A stretch of DNA of 64,000 nucleotides from Amblyornis subalaris. Taxonomy: Eukaryota; Chordata; Aves; Passeriformes; Ptilonorhynchidae. The stretch lies in contig JACAXG010000262.1 in the NCBI GenBank assembly GCA_018881555.1, forward strand, positions 376,665 through 440,664, in the 5' to 3' direction. This document shows, piece after piece, positions 22,201 to 34,200 of this stretch (positions are counted from its first letter, which is position 1; each line of letters begins with the position of its first letter). The notes below the pieces were generated by a model. That model saw only the letters and a list, made by a program, of their open reading frames with translations, was not told the origin of the DNA and made no database searches. Position numbers and translations under genes: made by a program.

Positions 22201-25200
22201 GCCGGTGCCGGCAGCCCCCGGGGTTCAGCCCGCCGGGGTCCAGCCGGGTGCCGGAGCATCTCCCGGTGGGTGCTCCGGGGAGGGGCGAGGGCAGAGCGGA
22301 CCCCCCGGTTGTGCCGCGGGGCGGGAGGTGCTGCCGAGCCCCTCGTCCAAACCGGTCGGGAACGTTTCTCCTCCGCTTGGGTAACTGAGGAGAGGTTCCG
22401 CAATCTTTTGATCTCTCCTCTGCTTCCCTTGGCACGGCGGCCGCATCCTCCCGCGCTGATGTAACCGGAGCCGCCGCGGGCAGAGCCCCGCGCCCAGCGG
22501 GGCTTCCACGGCGTCCCGGGAGCGCTGGGCTGCGGCCCGGGGCCGCTCGGCCTCTGCTGGCACCTTCCTGCCGGGAGAACGGGGGCGCGGACGAGCTCAT
22601 CCTGCCGGGAGCGGGGCCAGAGCCGCGGGCAGGAGGGGATGCCGAGCTCCGGGCCGGGCTGGTGCCTCCCCCGGGAGCGTGGGCAGGGGCATGAGGCTGC
22701 TGGAGGACCCCGGGCCGGGCTGGTGCCTCCCCCGGGAGCCTGGGCAGGGGGATGAGGCTGCTGGAGGACCTCGAGCTGCTCCAGCTCGGGCAGAGCCGCG
22801 GGATGTGCCTGCCTGGAGGTGCTGCCGGTGCTCCCCGTCCGCCTCTGCTGAGACCTGAGGGTCTCGGCGGTGTTGGGGCTTTGAGGGTCACACACGAACC
22901 CCTCGAGGAGCGGAGCTGGGCGGGGAGGAGGAGGAGCAGCTCCCCGTGGGGGGGTTGCTCAGGGAAAGGCTCTGGGGGAGGATGAGGAGGGGCAGATTTG
23001 CCTCTCCNTCGGGACAGGACCGTGTTTGGGGCTGCACGGAGGGGCTCTGAGCAGGGAGGAGCCGGCAGACCCCAGCCGGGCCGGGTGAGCGGGTCCGGGG
23101 AGGGATCCAGTGGGGTGTGATGCGCTGGGGCAGTGTTTCCCTTCTGGGAGGGGAGGACTTTCCCCAAATCCTGTGGGTTCCCGTGATCAGAGGCTGCCCG
23201 CACCGTTCTGGGAGCACGAGGTGCTGCCAGGCCACCTTGGCTGTCCTTCAGCAGAGCCCCGTGGTCACGAATTTCCCGGTGTTTGTCAGGAAGCGGTGGT
23301 TGCCGCGAGGTTTCCTGGGGATACCTCGCACTCCTCCGCACAGCCTCTCCCCNGGGGGCTGTTTGGGATGGGCTTGGTGACCCGTGGGGGTGGGAGAGTG
23401 CAGGAAATGACTGCCAGAGGTTTCCAGCCGTGCCAGAGCTGTGGTGGGGATGGAGCCCACTCGCTGTCCCTCCTGTCCCAGCTGCGGCTGNAGGAGATGA
23501 GCCCTTTGATCCCACCTTGTCCCTGGTGTTGCCCACGCTCCGATCACATTTTGTGGGACCTGTGGGGCAGCTCCGTCCTGCCTGCGCCCAGAATTTCCTG
23601 TGGTTTAGTGCCTGGGTGTCCCTGGGATCTCAAATTTAGGCCCCAAACCCGTGGCCAGGTTTTGCTGGGCAGGTTTTGCCTCGGCATGTCCAGGGTTGGG
23701 TGCTCTGAAAGCTTCCAGAACTCATCCCTGGGAGAGGGGCAGCATCCAGGGAGCTCCTCTGGCAGCTGCAGGTGAGGTGGAAGTTGTTTGGTGGTTTCAG
23801 GAGTGCCTGAGGTGAAGTTCATGTCCACTGTTAAGGTTTGGGTCTTTGGGGTGACTCAGTGAGATGTGGGGTTACCTCGGGGTCCTCTGGACCACCTTTG
23901 TCCCAGAGGCCAAACGCTTCCAAGGCCAATCTAAACATGGACTTGGGAGCACATGGAAAACCTGCCTTGAGACACAGACCTGGATCACCTCCAGGAATGT
24001 CTGATTTAGTCCTGCAGAGTTCCCTGCACCTCTTCCTTTGGCAGTGCAGCCCTCTCCTCTCTGTGGATGCTGTGGGAACAGCGTGGTCCCGTCGGATGAG
24101 CCTGGGTGGGAGCAGCGGAACCAGGATTTGGGCTGGGACAGGGAGGGTTACAACCAGCAGCAGACACAGGCCCAAAGGGGTTTTCTCCCTGTCCCTGGGC
24201 TCTGGGCTGGCCCTGAGGTTTTTGGGTCCCGGAGCCGTGAGTTTCNAAATGAACTGTGCACATTTGTGGGGAGAAAATTCCAAGGAGGGCTATTAAAAGT
24301 CTGACTCAAAGGTCACGAGCTGCAAATAACCAGGGAGAGCAATCAGGGGAGGTATCTCGCCCTGAGCTGCTTCCCCAGGCCCGATGTGGAGCTCATTTCC
24401 AGGCTCCACATGGGAATATTCCCATGGATGTGCTTGGAATCCCTAAATAACTGTGCTGCTCGCAGGTGCAGGGTGCAGTTGGGTGTGTGGCTTTGAATCC
24501 CGGTCCGTGCCTTTGGTTGTGGGAAGGGTTTTGTGCTGCTCGTGGGACTTTGCCAAACTTTAATCATCGTCTGCCTCAGTTTTTTATTTTGTTTTGCTCT
24601 GGAAACTTTCTGCAGAAGAAAGTTTGCAAGAATCAGAGCAGAAAAATTTGGTTTTACCCTGGTGGAAAAACTCTCGGGGGGCTTTTCCTGGAGCAGCATC
24701 AGCCTCGTCTCGTTTTGGAGCAGGAATTTGATGTCTGGTGGGGAGGGGAGGGATCCACCCACATCTGGCTGAGGCGTAAAGCCCTTGAAACTCCCAGTTC
24801 ATGTGCTCCAGAAAGAGTTATCAGGATTTGGCACCCGGCTGCTCCAAACATTACATCTTCCCTGAGCATCATCTGCTCTCGTATGGCTCCTGCGGGACGC
24901 GGCCAAAGCTCTCTCCGTGCGGGGACAGCTGAGGCGGTGCAGGGCTTTCCCTGGAGCTGCTTTCCCGGGAGCTCCTTTCCCAGGAGCTGCTTTCCCTGGG
25001 GCTGCCATCCCTGGAGCTGCCTTCCCAGGAGCTCTGCACTGAGGCGAGGCAGGAGGAAAATGCCCCAAACGCTCGGATTTTGTGGGATCCTGCAAGAAAA
25101 CCCCCCGGGAACGTGCCAGCAGATGGAGGTAGGGGGCAAAGGGGGGTGTGGGCAGCAGCGTGGGGTCCCCACCCTCCCCCCAAAAGCTGGGGCTAGGCAG

Positions 25201-28200
25201 GCTCTGGGAGCCGCTGGTTTGCTGATTTTTCTCTCGTCGTTCCGGGGAGCAGCGTTTGGTCCCCAGTTATCCCCAGCACCCTGGGGGCCCGGCGGGGTTA
25301 AACGAGGTCCCCCAGCTCTGGGGTTTCCTATTTCTCGAGTCCTGCCTTTGTGATCTTGTTCTTTCAACATGGCCCCTTTGGTGTGGTTTCTTCTTTAAGT
25401 GTTTTTAATTTGGGCGAACTCCCTCCAGCTCATTCTCGCTCCCCGCGCGCGGCTCTGGAGAAGACCTTTTCCTTTTATTAAAGAGGAATGTTTTTAATCA
25501 CTCGCATTCTTCAACCCGCCTGAACTCTGAACCTTTCGCAGCAAATCAACATAAGATGGGAAATGGTTTATAAAAGGGATGGGATATTAAAAAAACCCAC
25601 CCTGGCTTTAACTGCTGCTCAACCTCAGAGCAAGCTGTGGGCAGGCAGGGATGCAGGCAGGGATGAGGCAGGGATGAGGCAGGGATGAGGCAGGGATGCA
25701 GGCAGGGATGAGGCAGGGATGCAGGCAGGGAAGAGGCAGGGATGCAGGCAGGGATGAGGCAGGGATGCAGGCAGGGAAGAGGCAGGGATGCAGGCAGGGA
25801 TGAGGCAGGGATGCAGGCAGGGATGAGGCAGGGATGCAGGCAGGGATGAGGTGGGATGCAGGCAGGGATGAGGTGGGATGCAGGCTGGGATGCAGGCAGG
25901 GATGCAGGCAGGGATGAGGCAGGGATGAGGCAAGGATGCAGGCAGGGANGAGGTGGGATACAGGCTGGGATGCAGNCAGGGATGCAGGCAGGGATGCAGG
26001 CAAGGATGAGGCGGGGATCAGGCAGGGATGAGGCAGGGATGTGGGCAAGGATGAGGCAGGGATGCAGGCAGGGATACAGGCTGGGATACAGGCAGGGATA
26101 GAGGCAGGGATGAGGCAGGGATGCATGCAAAACCAGAGCTGGGACGCCCCTGGTTTGCTCCTAAATAACCTTCCTGCCCTGCTTTGTTTGCTCCTTGCTT
26201 TATTCCCCTCTTATATAAGCCCAGCTCTGCTGACGGCTGATTTGCCTCTTTAAAAACAATCAGGAAATGCCAAAGCAGAGATTTCTGTGCTGGATTTTTT
26301 TTCTCCTGGGCTGGCTGGCTGGGAGCAGCGTGACCGGTGGTGTCCTGAGTGACACCAGCCCAGCACCGCCGCCCCAGCCCGGGGAACTCGCTGCCTCCGG
26401 GTTCCAGCCCATCCCAGAGCTCGGCGGGAGTTTGGGAGGTGCCAGAGCCCAAAGTGGGGCTCCCGCCCTGCCTGGGGCTGTCCTGGCCCTCCCTCCGTGG
26501 CTGTCCCAGCTCGTGGCTGAGCCCGTGGCCCCTCGGCCACGTTCCCTGCTCCATTCCGTGCCGGCAGCCTGGAAAATGCTGGTAACCCGTGCCGGGCTGA
26601 GCACAGAGCCCTCATTCATCCCCGGCCGCGGCTTTCCCAGGGCACTCCAGGGAGACTCCGTGTCACCACCTCCCTGTGCCATGGAGGAGCCACGGGCTGG
26701 ATCTGCAGCCCCCGGTGCAGGGGTGGTTTGTGCGATGGGCTCCTGGCCCTGTGGCTCTCCCGGTCCCAAANTGTGCATCCCCGTCCCAAACTGTGCGTCC
26801 CAGTCCCAGCCAGTGCATCCTAATCCCAGCCTGTGCATCCCAGACTCAAACTGTGCATCCCGGTCCCAAACTCTGCATCCTAATCCCAAACTGTGCATCC
26901 CAGTCCCAGCTTGTGCATCCCAGTCCTGGTGCCGGTGGCTTCTGAGGGCCCACTGGGCACTGGCAGGACCTGGGCTGGGCTGGGGACAGGGACAGACCCC
27001 CAGGAGCCGTGGTGGGGCTTTTGGGGGTTTTTTGGGGCGGCGGGAAGGGGAGGAGCCGCCAGCTTGGCCGCCGGCCCCTGGATCATGTGGGAGCCGCGGG
27101 CTGCGGGAGGGGGTTGTTTACTGTAACTCTTGGCCCGGGGCCCGGCATCAAACCCCGAATGAATTCAGGCTGCAGCGGGAGGTCACAAACGGCTCCCGGG
27201 GCAGGAGGGGCTTTGGGAGGGGGTCCGGAGCTGCAGGAGCAGGGCTGGAGCGGGAGGGGCGCGGAGCATCCCCGAGGAGCTGCCACGCGCGGGGACCTCA
27301 CGCCCGAGGGTCCCGGCGTTGGGACAGTGCCTGAGGCTCCTGCCCGGAGCCCGGGTTCCTCTCCCGGTGCCGCCAGCCCTCGGCCCGGGCACCTGGCATG
27401 TGACGTTTTGTGTTTCCAGGCTCTGGAAAACCTCCCTGAGTGCCGCGGCCTCAGCCCGGCCGGGAGCGGGGCTGGGACGCCGTGGTCACTCGNGGCGCGT
27501 CAGGCCGGGCCCTGCTCCCACGCTGCCTCTTTTCNTCCCACCCCCCCTCTTCCCTGCTCCTGAACATTCGGCTCAGACGAGTTGGGTGGGCAGAGCCGGG
27601 GGCCGTGGCAGGAGCAGGGTCCAGGCAGCCTCTTCTTCCCTGGCTCTGGAGCCTCTTGGCCCTGGGGATGCTCGGCAGCTTTTTCCTGGCTCCGGGTGAG
27701 TGGTGAGGAGTTGTTTTTCTGGCTGCTGGCTCCTGCCCGGCCTCCCTCTCCCCCAGCACCCCCCATCCCTCCCTTCCCCGCTTCCGCCGCCTCAGGGTTT
27801 GTTTTTGCAAAGACTGAAACAAGTGATGTAGGGAGAGATTCCCAGAGGCCCCGCCAGTGCTTCCCCCTCAGCTCTGTGCCCCTGGCTGCNTCCCCCCATC
27901 CCTCCGGGGAGTGTCTGGAGCAGCACCTCCGCCTGGGGGTGCCCCCAAGACCTTCTTGCCCCTTTTTACCCCCTCAAGCCCTTCCCACCCCTTTTTTCCC
28001 GGGAAGGGGCAGCATCAGGCCGTGCTGAGCCCGAGGATGCATCCTTGGGGGGCTGAGACCAAGCCTTGGAGCTTCCCATGGGCATTTTTAGGGAGCAGGG
28101 AAGGGCTGGGATGACTCTTCGGATGCCGTCAGCTCCGAGGCTGTGCCTGGGTGGGCCGGTCCCTTCCCCCTCGTATCCCCTATTCCCGCCGGAGCGATGA

Positions 28201-31200
28201 TCCCAAACCCAGCCCCCGGCAGCGTCCGCNGCTCCCGCCGCTCGTGTGTGCAGGACGGTGACGTTGGGCTGGAGGGGACACGGGGACAGCCGAGCCGCGG
28301 CGAGTCCCCGCAGCCCCGCGGCGTCACGGGGCGGGATTTGGCCGGGCCGGAGCCGTCAGGAGTGCCCGATCCCCATCCCGAGATCCGCTGGTTACAGCCT
28401 GTCCTTGTCCGGCCGCCAGCAGCCCGGGCCGCCGCCGCCTCCCTCCGCCGCCCTCCGCAGCCCCGTCCCTCCGGCACCGGCCTCCTCCTCCTCCTCCTCT
28501 TCCTCCTCCTCCTCCTCCCGGGAGGCGGGAGCGGGAGGGGAGGTGGGAAGCAGGAGGGGACAGCCCGGATCGTCGCTGCATCCTTCAAACCCACTGATGT
28601 TCATTCAGCAAGAGCCAGGGCCTTTGGGGAGCGCTGAGGCCCCGGAGCAGGGGCAGGGGCAGCTTCCCAAGGCTGGGAGGAGAAGGACTGAGAGCTCTGG
28701 GATGAATTGTCAGGGTTGTGGAGAACGTTTTTGGACCCTGCCTGGCTTCTTGCAGGTGTTGAAGGGCATGTGGGAGAGCACCAGGGCTCTTTTTCCTGAG
28801 GGTAATTCCACTGGGATTCTTGTTTGCCCATAAAAGTGCGGCTGAAACGTGCATTGTTCATCTCCTTCCGCCACCCTGGCCCCAAAAGGGGCTGTGGGGC
28901 TCCCCTTGCCCATCCCACGGATCCCCCACATCCAGCCCACGGGGCAGAGGAGCTCAGCACCTCCCAGGCTGGGGCTGTTCATCTCCACCAACCTCCCGGT
29001 CACGGGGTGCAGCAATTAGAGCCAATGAGCTGGGGACAGATTAAATCCCAGGCCGTTATCAGGGAGGTGGGGAATGGGGTGAACCCTGTGATGGGGTTTC
29101 CGGGGAATGTCATGGCCTGAGGTCGAGGATGTTCCTGTCCTGCACGTGGCACGTGCGGGGTAAAGTCGGGAAAGCTTTGGGAGCTGGTGGGGGGAAATCC
29201 TCTGCTGGAGTGGGTGCTCCACGCTCGGTGGAAATGGGGCTGGTTTGGGTGTGTAACGGACTGGTTTGGGTGTGTAATGGACTTTTTTGGGTGCATAACT
29301 GGCACTGTTTTGGTGTGTAACTGGGATTTTTCCAGCTGTATCACTGGGACTGTTTTGGCGTGTACCTGGCACTATTTCGGTGTGTACCCAGCACTGTTTG
29401 GGTGTCCCCGGGGCAGCAGGGATTCGCCACTCAGGGGAGTTGTGCAGGGAATATCTTCACTCCAGAGCCCTTCTCCGCCCTGGTGTCGGGGAGAGGCGCC
29501 TGCAGCACCCCCGGAGCCTCTCCAGAGATGTGCAGTTTACAGGAATCCCTTCCCAGCTGATGAAGGAGGCTCCGGTGGTGGCAAATCCTCCTCCGCGGCG
29601 GGGCGGGTCCCTCCCGTCGCACCAGGAGCTCCCGGTGCCGTGCCGGTGACCGAGCCGCGCCCGTTGTGTCCCCGCAGCTGCCGTGACCCCCTGCACCTCC
29701 CCGCGGGTGCCCCAGGCCGTCCCCATGGACCTGCGCATCGGGCAGCGCGTGGTGAAGCCCCAGGACACGGCGCTGCTGGCCCTGAAGCAGCAGCAGCTGC
29801 AGCACCAGCTCTTCCTGGCCAGCCTGCACCAGCAGCAAGTGGAGCAGCTCGCCCAGCAGCACGTCCGGGTACGGGGGGGCAGGGGGGGCCCGCACCCCGC
29901 TGTTGGTAGAGTTTGGGGCACGCTCGGGCGCTTTGGAGGGTGAATTTTAAGAGGAAGAGGGTGGAAACCCCAACCCCCAAATAACATTCCCAGGTGAATT
30001 CCTGCTTTTCCCTGAGCTGGGACATCTGGAGGGGTTTCCAGCCAGCCCGGGGACCTCTGTGACGCAAGGAGGCTGCTTGGGGAGGCGGGTGGGGGTTGTG
30101 TCGTAATCCCAGGCCAAATCCCGGGGCTGCCAAGGCGGGCGGCGGGGCCGGAGCCTGCCGGGACGTGCGGCCTGCGGAGCGGGTGCCGGGGCGGGCGCAC
30201 GGGGTGCCCGGGGACCGGGAGCTGCCCTTCCTGGGCCGCCGCTGCCGCTCTGCCCCGGGGCACGGCTGAGTCAGCGGCAAGCGGCTTTTCTGGGAAGTGT
30301 CACCGGGATCCTCCCCTGTCCCCCGCAGCTCCTGCCCTGCGCAGGAATTCGTTCCCAGGTTTCATTTGTCACTGAATTCCAGCGGGATTTAGCGGGGAGG
30401 GTTCCTCTAGGGGAGGCAGGTGGGGAGGGCACGTCCAGGGAGATGTGGCCATGGCCAGAGAGTTGTGGCCATGCTCAGGGAGCTGTGGCCATGCCCAGGG
30501 AGCTGTGACCATGTCCAGGGAGTTGTGCCCATGGCCAGAGAGTTGTGGCCATGCTCAGGGAGCTGTGGCCGTGCCCAGGGAGCTGTGACCGTGCCCAGGG
30601 AGCTGTGACCATGTCCAGGGAGTTGTGACCACATCAGGGAACTGTGGCCATGCTCAGGGAGCTGTGACCATGCCCAGGGAGTTGTGGCCGTGCCCAGGGA
30701 GCTGGGACCATCTGCAGTCACAGAGATCCCCCTGCCCATCCCCAGGACTGCTCCGGGCTCAGGGCAGGGATCAGTTCCATGGATCAGCTGGGATTTCCCT
30801 CGGATCATNGATTTTTTTTCCTTTTTTCCCCCCGTTTTACCCAACAAAGATTTTTATTTTTTGCTGCATTGCAACACGGCGCAGCCACAGCTGTGTCAAA
30901 CAAAACACTCTGAGCGGAGGCAGCAAGTTGGGACAGACAGGTTGGAGTTTTACGATGTCCCNGGGGAGAACAAAGCGTCCCTGGAGACGAAAACGTGTCC
31001 GGTTCGTTGTGATGGAACAACTTCACACGTCCCTGTCAGCCAGAGCGACACGAGCGGCTGTCCCAGGCTGCTCTGTCACCATGTCCCCAGCCTGGGGCTT
31101 GGGAGGGCTCGGGGGGCTCCGGGCGGGGCCGGGGGGGCCCGGTCCCACGTCCTTGTCCCGCAGGTGGCCATGGAGTCCCCGCACCGCGAGGCTGAGCCGG

Positions 31201-34200
31201 GGCAGCAGGAGCAGGAGCTGCGGCAGATCCTCAACAAGGACAAGAGCAAGCGCAGTAAGGGCTCCCTGTGCCCCGGGGGGGTCAGGGGGGCTTTGGGGAG
31301 GGGGCTCGGGGGGTTCCGCCCTTATCCAGACCAGGCTCTGCCTTCCCATGGGGGAAAGGCGTGGGAGAGCATCCGCAGAGCTGGGCTGCAGACCCCGGTG
31401 GGACGCCTGGGTTGGGTTGCAGACCCTCGGGCTGGACTGCAGACCCCCGGGTTGGTTTGCAGACCCCCGGCATGGGTTGCAGACGCCCGGGTTGGTTTGC
31501 AGACCACAGGGGTGGGTTGCAGAGCCTCGGGATGGGTTGCAGACTCTCGGGATGGGTTATGGACCCCCGGGATGGGTTGCAGACCCCCAGGCTGGGTTGC
31601 AGCCCCCGCCCAGCCGCGGTCTCCCGGCGCCCTCTGGTGCCGGCGCTGGAGGAGCTGCCGGGGCCTCGCTCGCAGTTTTGGGATGCACGGGGCTGCACAT
31701 CGCCCCCAATTAATGAGTTAATTAACTCGTGCTCGGGGGTGCCGGATGCTGGCACAGATCCGAGGAGCATCCCCGTTGTTCCCGCTGGAAAAGATCGGGA
31801 ATGGCATGGGAATGGGCCCAGCTGTGCTTGTGGGGGCTCCAGCCGTCCTGGTGTCACCGATGGTCGGGATTCTGGTGGGATCCTGGTGGGATCCTGGTGG
31901 GATCGTGCCTGCACGGACCCTTTAGAGTGGCCCTAAGCCCCGTGGGGTCACTGCGGTCACTGTGGTCATTGTGCAGGTGCTGTGGCCAGCACGGTGGTGA
32001 AGCAGAAGTTGGCCGAGGTCATCCTGAAGAAGCAACAGGCAGCTCTGGAGAGGACCAGCAACCCCGCCCCTACAGCCCTGCCCTACAGGTAACCCCAGCA
32101 TCCTCCATCCCCAGCAGGACGCGCCCAGCACCGGCGGAAGGGCAGCTGGGCAGGGGCTCTGGCTTTTCCCCGCAGGTCTCTGGAGCCCCTGGACCCCGAG
32201 GGCCCTTCCCCTGCCATGCTCAGCACCTTCCTGCCCGCCGTGCCCAGCACGTCCCTCGACCCCCCCGAGCATTTCCCGCTGCGGAAAACAGGTACTGCCT
32301 CGGGAACGTCCCCGCGTGCCCGGCCCCGGGGTGGGGACTGGCCCCACGGAGCCCAGCCAGGCGGGGCAGGGACTCACCCCCTGTGCCCCGGCAGCGTCCG
32401 AGCCCAACCTCAAGGTGCGCTGCAAGCCCAGGAAGTGCCTGGACCGGCGCAAGAACCCCCTGACGCGCAAGGAGAGCGCTCCCCCCTCGCTGAAGAGGCG
32501 CCCGCCCGAGGCCATCGGTGAGGGCTCTGCTGGGTGCGGCTGGGAGAGACCTCGGGCAGCTCCAGGGTCCTGGGTCACCTCTGCTCGGGGGCCGTGTCCT
32601 CCCCGGGCTGCTGTGGGGTGGGTGAGAGCCAGGAGATGTTGCTGCAGCTGCTCTCGCTGCTTTTGGGGCCCAGGATGGACCCCCAGGGCTGGAAGTGTCC
32701 CAGGCCCCGTGTGGATGTGGCTGCTCAGGGCTCCCCACCCTGGAGCAGTGCTCCCCGGCTGGGGGGCAGCTCCGAAGGGGGATTGGGCCCCAGGAGGGGG
32801 TGGGCAGCGGTTGGGGGGCAGTGAGGGGCTGGGGGGGCTGTGCCCTTCACCCTGTGTGTGTCCCCCGGCCAGACTCGTCCCCCAGCAGCAGCAGCACCCC
32901 CGTGTCCGGCTGCAGCTCTCCCAACGACAGCCTTCCCGCGGAGCACGGAGTGCTGCCCGCGGCCCCGGGCGTGGCCCACGAGGTGAGACCGAGGGCTTTG
33001 GGGGCCTGAGGTCCCCTCCGGGCCCAGGGGAAGGACACGGCCCCAGCCCTGAACCCCCTGCCTGGAGATGCCCTTCCCTGCTCTGCCCATGGACACTCTG
33101 CCCTGGGATGCTCTGGGATGCCCCAGGATATTCTGCCCCAGGATGTTCTGCCCCGGGATGTTCTGCCCCGGGATGCTCTGCCCTGGGATGCTCTGCCCGT
33201 GGATGCTCTCCCCATGGATGTTCTGCCCCAGGATCCTCTGTCCCGGGATGCTCTCCCTGGCCCAGTGCTGCTCCAGCACCCGCCCTCCCTCCCAGTGTGC
33301 AATTCCTGTCTCCCGGTGGTGTCCTGTCCCCAGGGGTGTCCCCAGGGCTGTCCCCGCTGTTCCTGGCCCTAGCCCCGGGTGTTCCCCGGGGCAGCTGGGG
33401 CTCAGCCCGTGCCCCGGTGCCACGCCAGAGCAGGGCACCGACGGCTCGCGCTTGTTTGGTGCAGACGCCCCTGGCGCAGCGGCTGCTGATGCAGGAGAGC
33501 TCCCTGGCCCAGTTTGCCCTGCAGAGCGCAGCCTCCCTGCCGGCCATCACGCTGGGGCTGCCGGCCACCACCAGCGCCAGGGTAGGGGCCAGGCCGTACC
33601 CCCAGCACTGGGCAGAGGGGGCCCCGTGGGGCTTTCCTTTGGGTTTGGGGTTCCCGGCACCGCCCCTGGGCACGGTGGGGACGCGCTGCGCCCTNCCGGG
33701 GCCGCGTCCCCATGCCTCACCCGGTCCTTGTCCCCGCAGGGCGAGGCCGAGCGCCGGCCCCTGCCCGGCCTGGCCCACCGGGTGCCGGTGCTCAACGGGC
33801 CGGTGCTCCCGGGCGCGCACTCGCCCGTCTTCATCCCCGCCGGCCTGGAGCAGCACGAGGCCGGCAGCGCCCTGTCCCCGCGGCTGCAGCCCGTCATCAT
33901 CCTCGAGCCCTCGGTCACCCACGCTCCGCTGGTGGCCGGTGAGTGCTGAGTTCGGTGACGCGGGGACGGCTCTGCCGGGCGTCCCCTCTGCCACCCCTCA
34001 CCCGGCCTCGCTCTCCCCTCCAGTGCCGGGCCTGGGGACGGTGCCCTTCTCCTTCGCCCCCTCCCTCATCCCCGCCGAGCGCCTGTCCCTGCCCGGCCAC
34101 CACAAGCCGCTGGGCAGGACCCGCTCGGAGCCGCTGCCCCAGAACCCCAAGGCCCTCCAGCAGCACCTCGTGCTCCAGCAGCACCACCACACCCAGTTCC

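Larger units (their letters stand above)
7247..29677 (+). other. HDAC7: HDAC7 intron 1 (22.4 kb)
   Basis: No other convincing coding exon was found on either strand. The intron holds CR1 fragments (14.9 and 15.5 kb), CpG islands (22.2-23.0 and 28.1-28.6 kb), minisatellites (notably 25.6-26.1 and 26.77-26.93 kb) and scattered AT-rich motif clusters. Open frames here are long only because the sequence is GC-rich and repetitive. Confidence 0.6.

Noticed and set aside
25637..26128. Possible CRISPR array
   Set aside because: Units are contiguous with no unique spacers, and the sequence is vertebrate nuclear DNA.
25546..26130. His/Pro/Cys/Leu-repeat proteins on the - strand
   Set aside because: Direct translation of the 11-12-bp minisatellite.
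26267..27334. 355-codon + strand frame beginning with a signal-peptide-like sequence (FFLLGWLAG)
   Set aside because: It runs through a minisatellite and a CpG-rich segment, has no recognisable domain, and crosses an N. A hydrophobic start alone is not enough.
31922..33994. 690-codon open frame on the - strand
   Set aside because: Antisense shadow of HDAC7 exons and the intron 7 minisatellite; no similarity to a known family.
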